Shown here in pieces: positions 1 to 7,248 of a stretch of 28,530 nt of DNA. Numbering within the stretch: the first letter of the stretch is position 1; each line of letters begins with the position of its first letter. Location: positions 1-28,530 of the forward strand of contig CAZYPK010000054.1 in the NCBI GenBank assembly GCA_964649195.1, in the 5' to 3' direction. The stretch comes from JTS-RE9 sp964649195. GTDB lineage: Bacteria > Planctomycetota > Phycisphaerae > Phycisphaerales > Phycisphaeraceae. The notes below the pieces were generated by a model. The model worked only from the letters and a program-made list of their open reading frames with translations. It made no database searches and was not told the origin of the DNA. The position numbers were made by a program, and so were the translations under genes.

Positions 1-21
1 AGAACGGCTCACCCCCGGAAT

Positions 22-45
22 CGGGAGCTTCGCCCTCCCATATGC
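22..45 (-). repeat. Dispersed hairpin repeat, copy at window start
   Basis: Read on the minus strand, this 24-bp stretch matches 28486-28509 at the far end of the window with one mismatch (A for G in the loop). The core GGGAG...CTCCC can form a short hairpin. It lies in the 143 bp before rpe. Nothing else is recognisable there except a small GGCCCTGAGGGCC palindrome. Confidence 0.6.
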
Positions 46-130
46 GCCGGCCCTGAGGGCCAAGGGGCGATCGTTTCACTGCACCATCACATTCACAGGA
101 CGATGCTGCATTGTCTTAAGCGGATGCAGT

Positions 131-136
131 TAAGAT
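131..136 (+). promoter_or_regulatory. Putative -10 box of rpe (leaderless arrangement)
   Basis: TAAGAT lies exactly 7 nt before the rpe ATG at 144, so transcription would begin at or near the start codon. No Shine-Dalgarno sequence is visible. I see no good -35 hexamer at 16-18 bp, which weakens the call. Confidence 0.35.
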
Positions 137-143
137 CATCATC

Positions 144-839
144 ATGCTCGACATCACCACCCCGCCATCACGTCCCCTCGTTGCCGCCTCGATTCTCTCG
201 GCTGATTTCGGCCGCATGGCGGACGACTGCCGACAGGTGCTGGACCTGGGGGCGGACCTGCTGCACATCGATGTCATGGATGGCCACTTCGTGCCCAATC
301 TGACGATGGGTGCGGACATGATTCGCGGGCTGCGCAACCATTTTCCCGACACCTGTCTCGATGTGCATCTGATGGTCGAAAGGCCTTCCGATTACGTTGA
401 GATGTTCGCCGCCGCCGGCGCGAATCTGTTTTCGTTTCATCTGGAGGTGAGCAGGCCGATGCGCGAGCAGGGCGAGGATGCCGCCGCCCTGATCGATCGC
501 ATTCACAAGGCGGGCATGCACGCGGGCATGGTGATCAACCCGCCCACCGCGCCCGACGGGCTGGCCCCCCATCTCGATCGGTTGGAACTGGTGCTGGTGA
601 TGAGCGTGAACCCCGGCCGGTCCGGGCAGGCGTTCATGCCGCAGGTGCTCGACAAGGTGCGCTGGCTGCGCTCGCGCATCGGAGCGAAGACGCGGCTGGA
701 GATGGACGGCGGGATCAGCCCGGTCACGGTGGCACAGGCCGTCGAAGCCGGGGCGGACACGCTGGTGACCGCATCGGCGCTGTTCGGCGCCACCGATCGT
801 GGAAAGGTGATCGCCCAGCTTCATGCAGGCGGAAAATAA
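144..839 (+). CDS. rpe: Ribulose-phosphate 3-epimerase
   Basis: Interconverts D-ribulose 5-phosphate and D-xylulose 5-phosphate in the cytosolic pentose phosphate pathway (and in carbon fixation where present). The 231-residue protein has the full TIM-barrel signature set: AASILSADF near residue 14, HIDVMDGHFVPN (H41 and D43 as expected metal ligands), DVHLMVERP (H75), MSVNPGRSGQ near 153 and EMDGGI (D188). The phosphate-loop segment reads NPGRSGQ where the family usually has NPGFGGQ, a mild deviation. The length is normal. ATG 144 is the only start that keeps the N-terminal strand; it has no ribosome binding site but has a -10-like hexamer 7 nt upstream. It converges on the YlbF-like gene across a short palindrome. 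Confidence 0.96.
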   Translation: MLDITTPPSRPLVAASILSADFGRMADDCRQVLDLGADLLHIDVMDGHFVPNLTMGADMIRGLRNHFPDTCLDVHLMVERPSDYVEMFAAAGANLFSFHLEVSRPMREQGEDAAALIDRIHKAGMHAGMVINPPTAPDGLAPHLDRLELVLVMSVNPGRSGQAFMPQVLDKVRWLRSRIGAKTRLEMDGGISPVTVAQAVEAGADTLVTASALFGATDRGKVIAQLHAGGK

Positions 840-852
840 GTTCGTGAACCCA

Positions 853-881
853 AGGCACGCGAGCTTGAAGCTCGCGTGCCT
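853..881. terminator. Bidirectional terminator-like palindrome between rpe and the YlbF-like gene
   Basis: A perfect 14-bp inverted repeat (853-866 with 868-881) around one central G, built on AGGCACGCGAGCTT. It lies in the 48-bp gap between two convergent genes, so it probably ends both transcripts. Neither side has a strong T-run, so the mechanism is uncertain. Confidence 0.6.
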
Positions 882-887
882 GTGTAT

Positions 888-1277
888 TCAACCCGTGATG
901 ATCGGGGAGGCCGCCGCCGCCGGGGCTGCGCCCGTTGCGCCTTCGCCCTCGGCGCCGTTGATCAGGTCATCGATCTGCCGCATCAGGTCGAGGTAATCCA
1001 TCTGGGCCATCTGCATTTCGCGCAGCACCAGGTTCTGCGCCACCGCGGCCTGGAACTGGTCCATCTTTCGCTTGTCCTCGACTTCGATCGGCCTGCCGGT
1101 CTGCTCTTTCTGCGAGAGCATCTGCATGTGACGGTTGAAGTCGGTGAGGGCCCGCTGGGCTTCGCGGTCGTTCTGGAGCTTCTTCATCAGGTCGTCCATC
1201 CGCCTGGCGGCGGGATGGGTGGAGATGAGCTGGCCGAGGCTCTTGGCTGCATCGAGAATTTCCTGGGTCGTCGCCAT
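888..1277 (-). CDS. YlbF/YmcA-family protein
   Basis: A 129-residue, mostly alpha-helical cytosolic protein resembling the YlbF/YmcA (DUF964) family. In Bacillus, members of this family form a complex that influences RNase Y-dependent RNA processing and development; whether this copy does the same is unknown. The match is to the pattern of helices: an N-terminal ILDAAKSLGQLISTHPAA segment, then a long amphipathic stretch with NDREAQRALTDFNRHMQML, ending in a low-complexity Ala/Gly tail (residues about 110-125) that is probably disordered. The start is supported by AAAGG 6-7 nt before the ATG. It converges with rpe and is divergent from the permease gene. Confidence 0.7.
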   Translation of the reverse strand: MATTQEILDAAKSLGQLISTHPAARRMDDLMKKLQNDREAQRALTDFNRHMQMLSQKEQTGRPIEVEDKRKMDQFQAAVAQNLVLREMQMAQMDYLDLMRQIDDLINGAEGEGATGAAPAAAASPIITG

Positions 1278-1329
1278 GATTGCCTTTCTTCGTGGGTGTG
1301 TGAACGTGTTAGCATATCGGCGACCGCCG

Positions 1330-1420
1330 GTGATGACGAATCCAATGAGATTTCGGATTTAGCGGCATGGGCCGCTGTTGAAGCCGTCAGATTTCGGATT
1401 TTGGATTGGTCCGACATTCC
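1330..1420. repeat. AT-rich imperfect inverted repeat
   Basis: AATCCAA followed by AGATTTCGGATTT is echoed about 50 bp later by AGATTTCGGATTTTGGATT, giving both a direct repeat and an AATCCAA/TTGGATT inverted pair. The same ATTTCGG heptamer recurs inside uvrA near 23285-23320. It lies in the intergenic DNA between the YlbF-like and permease genes, which otherwise holds only the palindrome at 1452. Confidence 0.45.
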
Positions 1421-1451
1421 GCGTCTTCGTGCCTGGCCTTCCGTTCATCGT

Positions 1452-1476
1452 CGTTCGCCGAGGCGAACGGCTAAAT
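1452..1476 (+). promoter_or_regulatory. CGTTCGCC-GA-GGCGAACG palindrome plus GCTAAAT, upstream of the permease
   Basis: A perfect 8-bp inverted repeat followed by GCTAAAT, ending 23 nt before the ATG at 1500. Near-identical copies in the same orientation to their gene lie before the cupin (3993), nadB (5453, degenerate) and the cytochrome gene (15901-15925, minus strand). It may be a promoter-proximal operator, a 5' leader hairpin or a small dispersed repeat. Confidence 0.5.
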
Positions 1477-1499
1477 ATGTTTCCGCTGCCGAGATACTC

Positions 1500-2420
1500 A
1501 TGGCTCGATTGATTGTTTCACGACTGTTTCAGTTGCCGTTGATTCTGGCGGTGATTTTTCTGGTGACGTTTTCGCTGCTCATGATGACGCCGGGCAATCC
1601 GTTCGACAAGAACCCCGATCGTCCGATGGATCAGGAAACGCTGCGCCGGCTCGAGGAGCGGTACAACTTTCGCAACCCCGCCGCCTTCGCCACCAAGTAT
1701 GTGAAGGATGTCGTCACGAAGTTCGACTTCGGCGAATCGCTGCATTACCGCGATCTCTCGGTGACGCAGCTCATCAGGCAGGGGTTGCCGGTGTCGGCGG
1801 CGCTGGGCGTCTTCGCGCTGATCTTCGCCCTGATCGTGGGGCTGGGCGCGGGCATCCTCGGCGCCCTGCGGCCAGGGTCGCCGCTGGACTTCGGCAGCCT
1901 GGTCATCGCCCTCATCGGGGTGAGCCTGCCCAGCTTCGTAACCGCTTCGATTCTGCTGACGCTCTTCGCCGGGTTGATTCAGATATTCCCCATCAGCGGC
2001 TGGGGCACGCCGATGCACATGGCGCTGCCCGCGATGGCGCTGGGCGCGGCGCCGGCGGCCTACATCGCCAGGCTCACGCGGCTGGGACTTGCCGATGTCA
2101 TGTCCAGCGACTTCGTCCGCACCGCCCGCGCCAAGGGCCTGAGCAAACACTCGGCCCTGATCAACCACGCGATGAAGGTCGCCTTCCTCCCCGTGCTCTC
2201 CTTCCTGGGGCCCGCAGCCGCCACCACCATGACCGGCTCCTTCGTCATCGAGCGCGTCTTCGCCATCCCCGGCCTGGGCGAACACTTCGTCAACTCCGTC
2301 CTCAATGCCGACCGCTTCCTCACCCTGGGCCTGGTGCTGATCTACTCGACCATGCTCATCGTCTTCAACCTCATCGTCGATGTGGCTTACGCCTGGGTCG
2401 ATCCGCGCATCGAGGTATAG
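1500..2420 (+). CDS. DppB/OppB-type peptide ABC transporter permease
   Basis: An inner-membrane permease subunit of a peptide/nickel-type ABC importer. The 306 residues carry six predicted membrane segments (the first near residues 5-27), the periplasmic MTPGNPF segment typical of DppB, and the cytoplasmic EAA loop DFVRTARAKGLS that contacts the ATPase. It ends in AWVDPRIEV, close to the usual YAxLDPRIR terminus. The frame is open far upstream (to 876), but homology begins at MARLIVSRLFQLP, hence ATG 1500. The usual partners (DppC-type permease, binding protein, ATPases) are not adjacent. A DppF-type ATPase lies 9 kb away on the other strand. The gene is followed at once by a dense repeat. 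Confidence 0.9.
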   Translation: MARLIVSRLFQLPLILAVIFLVTFSLLMMTPGNPFDKNPDRPMDQETLRRLEERYNFRNPAAFATKYVKDVVTKFDFGESLHYRDLSVTQLIRQGLPVSAALGVFALIFALIVGLGAGILGALRPGSPLDFGSLVIALIGVSLPSFVTASILLTLFAGLIQIFPISGWGTPMHMALPAMALGAAPAAYIARLTRLGLADVMSSDFVRTARAKGLSKHSALINHAMKVAFLPVLSFLGPAAATTMTGSFVIERVFAIPGLGEHFVNSVLNADRFLTLGLVLIYSTMLIVFNLIVDVAYAWVDPRIEV

Positions 2421-2431
2421 AAGTTGATCTG

Positions 2432-2653
2432 TAAGGCAAGAAGGTAAGAAGGTAAGAAGGCACGAAGGCACGGAGGGAAAGGCAGGGGAAGGCAGGGGAA
2501 GGCAGGGGAATTGCAAAATAACCATTGCAAAATGCAAATTGCAAAATGTGAAAGACCGCCACAGTCCGTCACTTTGCATTTTGCAATGGCCATTTTGCAA
2601 TTCTCACTCCACGCCCCTTCGTGCCTCCGTGCCTTCGTGCCTTTCCCCCTCCC
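2432..2653. repeat. Nested composite palindrome made of short tandem repeats
   Basis: Outer arms are tandem 8-mers: AAGGCACG-type repeats (about 2450-2485) paired with TTCGTGCC-type repeats (about 2613-2650). Three copies of AAGGCAGGGG follow the left arm (2478-2508). An inner AT-rich inverted repeat has TTGCAAAATNNCCATTGCAA-like sequence on the left (2510-2553) and its complement on the right (2569-2605). The block fills the whole gap between the permease and DUF3500 genes and stops exactly at the DUF3500 stop codon. Confidence 0.75.
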
Positions 2654-3718
2654 TCACGCCTTGTCTTTGATGTTGACCCAGACATGCACATGCGGCGCGC
2701 CGCGGAAGTACCACATCATGTTCGGGCCTTCGATCTGCCAGACATCCCAGACTTCATCCTTGCCGATGTCCATGTTCTTGTAGTAGGCGATGGCGAGCTT
2801 GTTGAAGCCGTCGTTGGCTTCGATGAGCTTCATCGATTCCTCGACATCCTGCTTGCGGAAGGGGGCGAGCACGTCGGCCATCACCTTGCGGAGCAGTTCG
2901 CGCTGGTCCTTGCTCATGTCGGCGGCGGGCAGGCCGTGGAGTTTGCCTTGGGCGCCTGCGAGTTTGACGGTGTCGCTGCCGATTTCATCGCGGGGGTCGG
3001 TGCGAAGCGCGATGGCCCGCTGTTTGCCGTCGAGCGCCTGGTAAAGTTCGTTGGCGCGTTTGGCCTGGTACCAATAGACATTGCCGGGGTGATCCGGTTT
3101 TTCGTTGAAGCTCTCGGCGGCATGGCCGTAGAAGATCGGCCCGCCAAAGGCCGCCCCTTCCACCGAATCACCATCGCAGCGGCGGGTGCAGTGGCGTCCG
3201 GTGAGAACGAACTGAAACTTGCCGGTGCTCGGGCTTCCGGGGCTTCCGGGGCTTCCGGGGCTTCCGGGGGCGCCTGGTTCTCCGAACAGCGCGATCGAGC
3301 TTTTGCTCAGTCCGCCGCTGCCGCCCGAGTCGTGATCCACCTGCTTCACCACCGTCTGGGCATATTCCTCGCTGTGCAAGCCGATGAAAATCTGCCTGAC
3401 CATCTCCTGCTGCTCGGCGGAAAAATCGCGGCCGACGCGGGACTTGGTGATGTGCCAGTTGTTGTCCACCGCGCTGCGAAGCTCGTGATCGAAGGGGAAA
3501 CAGATCGCCTTCTTCTGCGCTTCGGTGAGCGTCTTGTAGAAGGAGGCGACAAGCGTTTCGCTCGTGGAAGCAGCGGCAGCGGCAGGAGCGGCGGCAGTCG
3601 CGGGGACGAGGCCTGCACTGACACCGGCAAGGGCGGCGGTGGTGAGGGCCGTGGACTTGATGAACTGGCGACGCGAAACGCCGCCGCAGTCGGGACAGTC
3701 GTGGGATTCGGTGGTCAT
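2654..3718 (-). CDS. Tat-exported DUF3500-family protein with a collagen-like insert
   Basis: A 354-residue exported protein of the DUF3500 family, whose biochemical role is unknown to me. The N-terminus reads DCPDCGGVSRRQFIKST, a twin-arginine motif, followed by an Ala-rich hydrophobic stretch (residues 22-50), so it is probably folded in the cytoplasm and exported by Tat. Family-like segments include ICFPFDHELR near 72 and the C-terminal PNMMWYFRGAPHVHVW. Residues 147-163 are Gly-X-Pro triplets (GEP GAP, then four GSP) encoded by a 9-bp tandem repeat. The start at 3718 was chosen because AGGAG lies 6 nt upstream and the Tat motif follows; the open frame reaches 3871. It is transcribed alone, away from the cupin. 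Confidence 0.82.
   Translation of the reverse strand: MTTESHDCPDCGGVSRRQFIKSTALTTAALAGVSAGLVPATAAAPAAAAASTSETLVASFYKTLTEAQKKAICFPFDHELRSAVDNNWHITKSRVGRDFSAEQQEMVRQIFIGLHSEEYAQTVVKQVDHDSGGSGGLSKSSIALFGEPGAPGSPGSPGSPGSPSTGKFQFVLTGRHCTRRCDGDSVEGAAFGGPIFYGHAAESFNEKPDHPGNVYWYQAKRANELYQALDGKQRAIALRTDPRDEIGSDTVKLAGAQGKLHGLPAADMSKDQRELLRKVMADVLAPFRKQDVEESMKLIEANDGFNKLAIAYYKNMDIGKDEVWDVWQIEGPNMMWYFRGAPHVHVWVNIKDKA
3231..3266. repeat. 9-bp tandem repeat inside the DUF3500 gene
   Basis: Four perfect copies of GGGCTTCCG in a row. Because the unit is a multiple of three it keeps frame, and it encodes the Gly-Ser-Pro triplets of the collagen-like insert. Confidence 0.9.
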
Positions 3719-3849
3719 GACAGACTCCTGAAAAAGAGGAAGCCGAAGCGAGCCTGCATCATTGTCGATCTCACCGGGCCGAAGGTCAACATAAATATCC
3801 GGGGGAGCAGGGCCGTTTAATTCCCGGGTGACGTGCGGCCTGAAATCAC

Positions 3850-3985
3850 AAATCGCAATCACCAAATTCAAACAAGCTCCAATTTCAAAGGGGAAAAAGC
3901 GAAAATCATGCCCGATCCGAATTCCTTGTTATTTCCCTTTCCGCATTTTGGAGCTTGTTTGGAACTTGAGATTTGCCATTTGGAG
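3850..3985. repeat. AT-rich imperfect hairpin element
   Basis: The gap 3719-4104 is 386 bp with no gene. It is dominated by a long inverted repeat whose core is perfect over 14 bp: CAAACAAGCTCCAA at 3869-3882 pairs with 3948-3961. Inner segments also pair (AAAGGGGAAA with TTTCCCTTTCC). The base composition is much more AT-rich than the flanking genes. No open frame of interest lies in it. Confidence 0.65.
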
Positions 3986-3992
3986 TTTTCTC

Positions 3993-4017
3993 CGTTCGCC
4001 AAGGCGAACGGCTAAAT
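3993..4017 (+). promoter_or_regulatory. CGTTCGCC-AA-GGCGAACG palindrome plus GCTAAAT, upstream of the cupin gene
   Basis: The second copy of the palindrome also found at 1452, with a perfect 8-bp stem and the identical GCTAAAT tail. It is followed by a TAATAT hexamer at 4038-4043 that could be a -10 box, then a CCCCGGCC-AA-GGCCGGGG hairpin (4054-4071), and the cupin start at 4105. Confidence 0.5.
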
Positions 4018-4104
4018 GCGCAGACCCTGCGTTACGGTAATATCGCGTCATTTCCCCGGCCAAGGCCGGGGCCATGCGCGGCCACCCACCTTCGAGAGAT
4101 TTCC

Positions 4105-4551
4105 ATGACTGACGCCCCTATCTATGTCGCCCCCGGGCAGGGCATCACCCACCGCGTGCTGGGCGGGGATGTCATCACCTTCAAGATCACCGGCGAGCAG
4201 ACGAACCATGAGTTCACCCTGGCCGAGACGACAACCATGCCCGACGAAGGGCCGCCGCTGCATCTGCATCGGCGCGAAGAGGAGACGTTTTACGTGCTCG
4301 AAGGCAGCTTCGTGTTTCACGTGGGCGAGCGACGCATCATGGCCGGGCAAGGCTCGGTGCTCGTCGCGCCGATGAACACGCCTCACCGCTTCGTCAACAT
4401 CGGGACCACCCCCGGCAAGCTCCTGGTCATCACCCGGCCATCGGGCTTCGAAAACTTCATCCGCGAGCTGGCCGCCATTCCGGTCGATCAGCCGCCCGAT
4501 CCGGTCAAGCTCAAGGAACTCAGCGACCGGTACGGGGTTGTTTTTCTGTAA
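4105..4551 (+). CDS. Small cupin-domain protein
   Basis: A single-domain cupin of 148 residues, probably a metal-binding enzyme or sensor of unknown substrate. The first cupin motif is visible as PPLHLHRREEETFYVLEG (two His and Glu as metal ligands, followed by the YVLEGSF turn). The second motif is VLVAPMNTPHRFVN, with the last ligand His. The C-terminal 35 residues (FENFIRELAAIPVDQPPDPVKLKELSDRYGV) are typical of cupins annotated as quercetinase-like or polyketide-cyclase-like, but substrate cannot be inferred. ATG 4105 was chosen because the conserved domain starts soon after it; the frame is open upstream without homology. GAGAG about 6 nt upstream is a weak ribosome binding site. No operon partner. 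Confidence 0.85.
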   Translation: MTDAPIYVAPGQGITHRVLGGDVITFKITGEQTNHEFTLAETTTMPDEGPPLHLHRREEETFYVLEGSFVFHVGERRIMAGQGSVLVAPMNTPHRFVNIGTTPGKLLVITRPSGFENFIRELAAIPVDQPPDPVKLKELSDRYGVVFL

Positions 4552-4558
4552 ACCAATC

Positions 4559-4750
4559 AGCCGCGACTCGACGAGGCCGAGCCGCGACGTAACACGTCGC
4601 GGACGTGAACAGCCTGAAGGAGGGTCGCGCACGCCTTGCATGACAAACCTCGAACACGGCCGCGCGACTCGGGGGCTGTCACCTGGCAACCTTCGTGAAA
4701 CGGACCACCCTTCTTTCCGTTCATCTCCGCGACGTGTTACGTCGCGGCTG
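4559..4750. repeat. REPIN-like inverted pair, copy 1
   Basis: Two hairpins in opposite orientation bracket about 120 bp. The left hairpin (4581-4602) is CCGCGACGT-AAC-ACGTCGCGG, followed by GACGTGAAC and GCCTGAAGGAG. The right one (4727-4748) is CCGCGACGT-GTT-ACGTCGCGG. An extra broken half-palindrome (CCGCGACTCGACGAG) precedes the left end. The flanking tail is degenerate on the right. Related copies lie at 12929-13274 and 20801-20987. It separates the cupin gene from the lipoprotein gene. Confidence 0.8.
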
Positions 4751-4797
4751 AATTGGCACCGCTTCATGGATTGCCTTATCCTCGGCTGCCGATTCAT

Positions 4798-5286
4798 ATG
4801 AGGACATTCATCTTGAAACCTTTCACGCTGTTGCTTTCCATCCTGGCCGGTCTGCCGCTGACCGGTTGCACGACGAGCATCGTTTCGCCGACGGCTTCGG
4901 TGACGTCGATCGCCCTGGTCGAACAGTCCGCCGATGCGGCCAAGGTGATGGTGACGGTGGAGCTCAAGAGCGACAACGCGGTGCCGCTGCCGCTGGTGGA
5001 ATGCGACTATCGCGTTTCGCTCGAAGGGTTCGGCACGTTCTCCTTCAAGGACCTGCCCAACAAGTCGATTCCCGCCAGGCGCACCGACATCAACGCAGGC
5101 CCGGCGACGCAGATGGTCACGCTGCTGGCCGTGTTTGCGACGCAGGGGCGCGAGGTGAAAGGCGCGGACTGCCAGGTGAGCGGCACGGTGATGTACGAAC
5201 CGCCGGGGGAGATTCGCAAGATCATGACCGATTCGGCTGTGCCGCGTCCGACGGTGGGCTTCAGCGGCGAGGCGAGATTGGAGTGA
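4798..5286 (+). CDS. Lipoprotein with LEA14/WHy-like domain
   Basis: A 162-residue lipoprotein. The signal peptide MRTFILKPFTLLLSILAG ends in the lipobox LTGC (residues 21-24), so Cys24 should be lipidated. The mature part has alternating beta strands: a segment like VTSIALVEQSADAAKVMVTV, then LKSDNAVPLPLVECDYRVSL and a basic PNKSIPARR. This resembles LEA14-type/WHy beta-sandwich domains found in bacterial lipoproteins of desiccation or envelope stress. The match is by pattern only. ATG 4798 gives the signal peptide; the upstream in-frame ATG would add 15 residues without one. Its promoter would have to lie in or next to the REPIN-like repeat upstream. Confidence 0.75.
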   Translation: MRTFILKPFTLLLSILAGLPLTGCTTSIVSPTASVTSIALVEQSADAAKVMVTVELKSDNAVPLPLVECDYRVSLEGFGTFSFKDLPNKSIPARRTDINAGPATQMVTLLAVFATQGREVKGADCQVSGTVMYEPPGEIRKIMTDSAVPRPTVGFSGEARLE

Positions 5287-5315
5287 TTCCTTTTGGGTGT
5301 GCCCATCTTTTGTGG

Positions 5316-5343
5316 CAAGATATTGGGTGACAAGATATTGGTG
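5316..5343. repeat. Short direct repeat CAAGATATTGG
   Basis: CAAGATATTGGGTGA is followed immediately by CAAGATATTGGTG, a 15-bp period repeat, abutting the large palindrome at 5341. Together they form one AT-rich/GC-rich composite element in the lipoprotein-nadB gap. Confidence 0.6.
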
Positions 5344-5413
5344 GCTGGGGCTGAGGCTTTGCGAAGCCCCGGCTCCCCCGGCCGGGGCTTCGCAAAGCCT
5401 CAGCCCCAGCCAC
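5341..5413. repeat. Perfect 33-bp palindrome with 7-nt loop
   Basis: Arms 5341-5373 and 5381-5413 are perfectly complementary, starting GTGGCTGGGGCTGAGG and containing GCTTTGCGAAGCCCCGGC. The loop is TCCCCCG. The predicted stem is extremely stable. A diverged relative with a longer centre lies at 13062-13172 inside REPIN-like copy 2. It could terminate the lipoprotein transcript, but its length and recurrence point to a mobile or extragenic palindromic repeat. Confidence 0.85.
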
Positions 5414-5452
5414 CCCAAACTTCTCACACCTCGGGCGCACGCCCTTCCTTTT

Positions 5453-5474
5453 CCGCCGAGGCGGGCGGCCAAAT
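5453..5474 (+). promoter_or_regulatory. Degenerate CGCC-GA-GGCG palindrome plus GGCCAAAT, upstream of nadB
   Basis: A divergent member of the palindrome family at 1452 and 3993 (CCGCCGAGGCGGGCGGCCAAAT), in the same orientation and ending 31 nt before the nadB ATG. Confidence 0.4.
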
Positions 5475-5492
5475 CTCCGATGCGGTTTCCCC

Positions 5493-5498
5493 TATCAT
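5493..5498 (+). promoter_or_regulatory. Putative -10 box of nadB (leaderless arrangement)
   Basis: TATCAT ends exactly 7 nt before the ATG at 5506. No Shine-Dalgarno sequence is present, only pyrimidine-rich DNA. No convincing -35 hexamer is visible. Confidence 0.35.
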
Positions 5499-5505
5499 TT
5501 CCCCT

Positions 5506-7161
5506 ATGAATGCCGTGTTCTCCGAGCGACGTTACCTGATTCCCTTCCGTGCCACGTTGTTGTCGCAGATCTTCACGGATGTGCTGGTGATCGGCGGGGG
5601 CGTCGCGGGGATGCGGGCTGCGCTGGCCGCCGCGGAGCACTCCGATGTCATTCTCACCAGCAAAGGCCAGATCGAACAGTCCAACACCTACTGGGCGCAA
5701 GGCGGCATCGCCTGCGTCCTCGATCAGGAGGACACGGTCGAGCAGCATGTGAAGGACACGCTCGTCGCCGGGGCCGGACTCTGCGATGAGCAGGTCGTTC
5801 GCATCAATGTTGAGCAGGGACCGGCACGAATCAAGGAACTGATCGACTGGGGCATGCGCTTCGACAAAGCGCGGCCTGATTCCGAAGAAGGCCCCATCGC
5901 TCTGGGCCGCGAAGGCGGGCATGGCCGGGCGAGGATTCTTCATGCCGATGGCGATGCGACCGGCCGGGAGCTTGCCATCACCATGCATCGCAAGATGAAA
6001 ACGAACGATCGCATCCGCTCCTTCAGCGAATGCTTCGTGCTCGATCTGGTCACTCTCGATGGCGGCACGGGCAACGGCGGCCGGTGCGTCGGGGCCATCA
6101 CCTGGCACCCCAAGTATGGCCTTCAGGTCATCTGGGCCAAGGCCACCATTCTCGCCACCGGCGGCTGCGGGCAGGTCTATCGCGAGTCAACCAATCCGCC
6201 CATCGCCACCGGTGACGGCATCGCCATGGCCTACCGCGCCGGTGCGGTGCTGGCGGACATGGCGTTCGTGCAGTTTCATCCCACGACGCTTTATATCGCC
6301 GGCGCCTCGCGCTCGCTCATCACCGAAGCGGTGCGCGGCGAAGGGGCGCTTCTCATCGATCGCAACGGCACACGCTTCATGCCTGAGTATCACGAGATGG
6401 CGGAGCTGGCGCCGCGCGACGTCGTCAGCCGTGCAATTCTCGCGCAGATCGGCAAGACGAACCACACGCATGTTTACCTCGACTGCCGCCACATCGGCAC
6501 GCAGCGTTTTGCCGAGCGTTTTCCGGGGATTTTTCAGCTTTTGAAGAAGTTCGACATCGACCCGGGCAGGATGCCGATCCCCGTTCATCCCTCGGCTCAC
6601 TACATGGTCGGCGGGGTGCGCACCGATGTGGACGGACGCACCAACATCGCCGGACTTTATGCCTGCGGTGAAGCGGCGGCAACCGGTCTGCATGGCGCCA
6701 ACCGCCTGGCTTCCAACAGCCTGCTCGAAGGCCTGGTCTATGGCGAGATCACCGGCCGCGTCTGCGCGGAGATGTGCACCAATGGCCCCACCGCGCCGGC
6801 CAAGGTGATCTCCGACATCCGCCCCAGCGATCGCAGCGAACTGGACCTGGCCGACGTGCGCAGCAGCCTGCGCTCGGTCATGTGGCGACACGTGGGCATC
6901 ATGCGCGAAGGCCCCAGGCTGGCGGAAGTGTCGGAGATGTTCGACTTCTGGGCCCGCTACACGCTCGACAAAATCTTCGACGACCTCACCGGCTGGCAGA
7001 CGCAGAACATGCTCATGGTCGGCGCGCTGATCACGCAGGCGGCACAGTGGCGGCAGGAAACCCGGGGCACGCATTGCCGGACGGATTATCCGCAGCAGGT
7101 CGAATCCTTCCGCGTACACGACCTGTGGCAGCGCGGCCAGAGCGAGGCGGCGATGATTTAA
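5506..7161 (+). CDS. nadB: L-aspartate oxidase
   Basis: A cytosolic FAD enzyme that oxidises L-aspartate to iminoaspartate, the first step of de novo NAD synthesis; quinolinate synthase (NadA) normally uses the product. The 551 residues include the dinucleotide-binding DVLVIGGGVAGMRAAL (25-40), SNTYWAQGGIA (59-69), the active-site stretch EGGHGRARILHADGDATGRE, QFHPTTLY, RGEGALLIDRNG and the C-terminal FAD segment GLHGANRLASNSLLEGLVYG. These favour NadB over the related succinate dehydrogenase/fumarate reductase flavoproteins, which also lack partner subunits here. The start at 5506 leaves a usual N-terminus; the frame is open upstream through the palindrome, which is surely not coding. nadA and nadC are not nearby. 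Confidence 0.95.
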   Translation: MNAVFSERRYLIPFRATLLSQIFTDVLVIGGGVAGMRAALAAAEHSDVILTSKGQIEQSNTYWAQGGIACVLDQEDTVEQHVKDTLVAGAGLCDEQVVRINVEQGPARIKELIDWGMRFDKARPDSEEGPIALGREGGHGRARILHADGDATGRELAITMHRKMKTNDRIRSFSECFVLDLVTLDGGTGNGGRCVGAITWHPKYGLQVIWAKATILATGGCGQVYRESTNPPIATGDGIAMAYRAGAVLADMAFVQFHPTTLYIAGASRSLITEAVRGEGALLIDRNGTRFMPEYHEMAELAPRDVVSRAILAQIGKTNHTHVYLDCRHIGTQRFAERFPGIFQLLKKFDIDPGRMPIPVHPSAHYMVGGVRTDVDGRTNIAGLYACGEAAATGLHGANRLASNSLLEGLVYGEITGRVCAEMCTNGPTAPAKVISDIRPSDRSELDLADVRSSLRSVMWRHVGIMREGPRLAEVSEMFDFWARYTLDKIFDDLTGWQTQNMLMVGALITQAAQWRQETRGTHCRTDYPQQVESFRVHDLWQRGQSEAAMI

Positions 7162-7236
7162 CCGTACGCCTTGGCGGACGAAGAATAGCCGCGCGTCATC
7201 CCGTTGGACGGACGGGAACCCCGCATGTTTCGGGGC

Positions 7237-7242
7237 TATACT
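7237..7242 (+). promoter_or_regulatory. Putative -10 box of the toxin-antitoxin operon
   Basis: TATACT lies 6 nt before the ATG at 7249, just after a CCCCG/CGGGG hairpin (7219-7235) that could serve as an autoregulatory site. TTGGAC occurs at 7203-7208, but the 28-bp spacing is too long for an ordinary -35. Confidence 0.4.
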
Positions 7243-7248
7243 TGAATC

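Noticed and set aside
876..1499. Upstream extension of the permease frame
   Set aside because: It runs through the antisense of the YlbF-like gene and intergenic DNA; permease homology begins at 1500.
4048..6108. A 686-codon minus-strand open frame
   Set aside because: It crosses the REPIN-like element, a palindrome and parts of the cupin, lipoprotein and nadB genes, all of which are supported on the plus strand.
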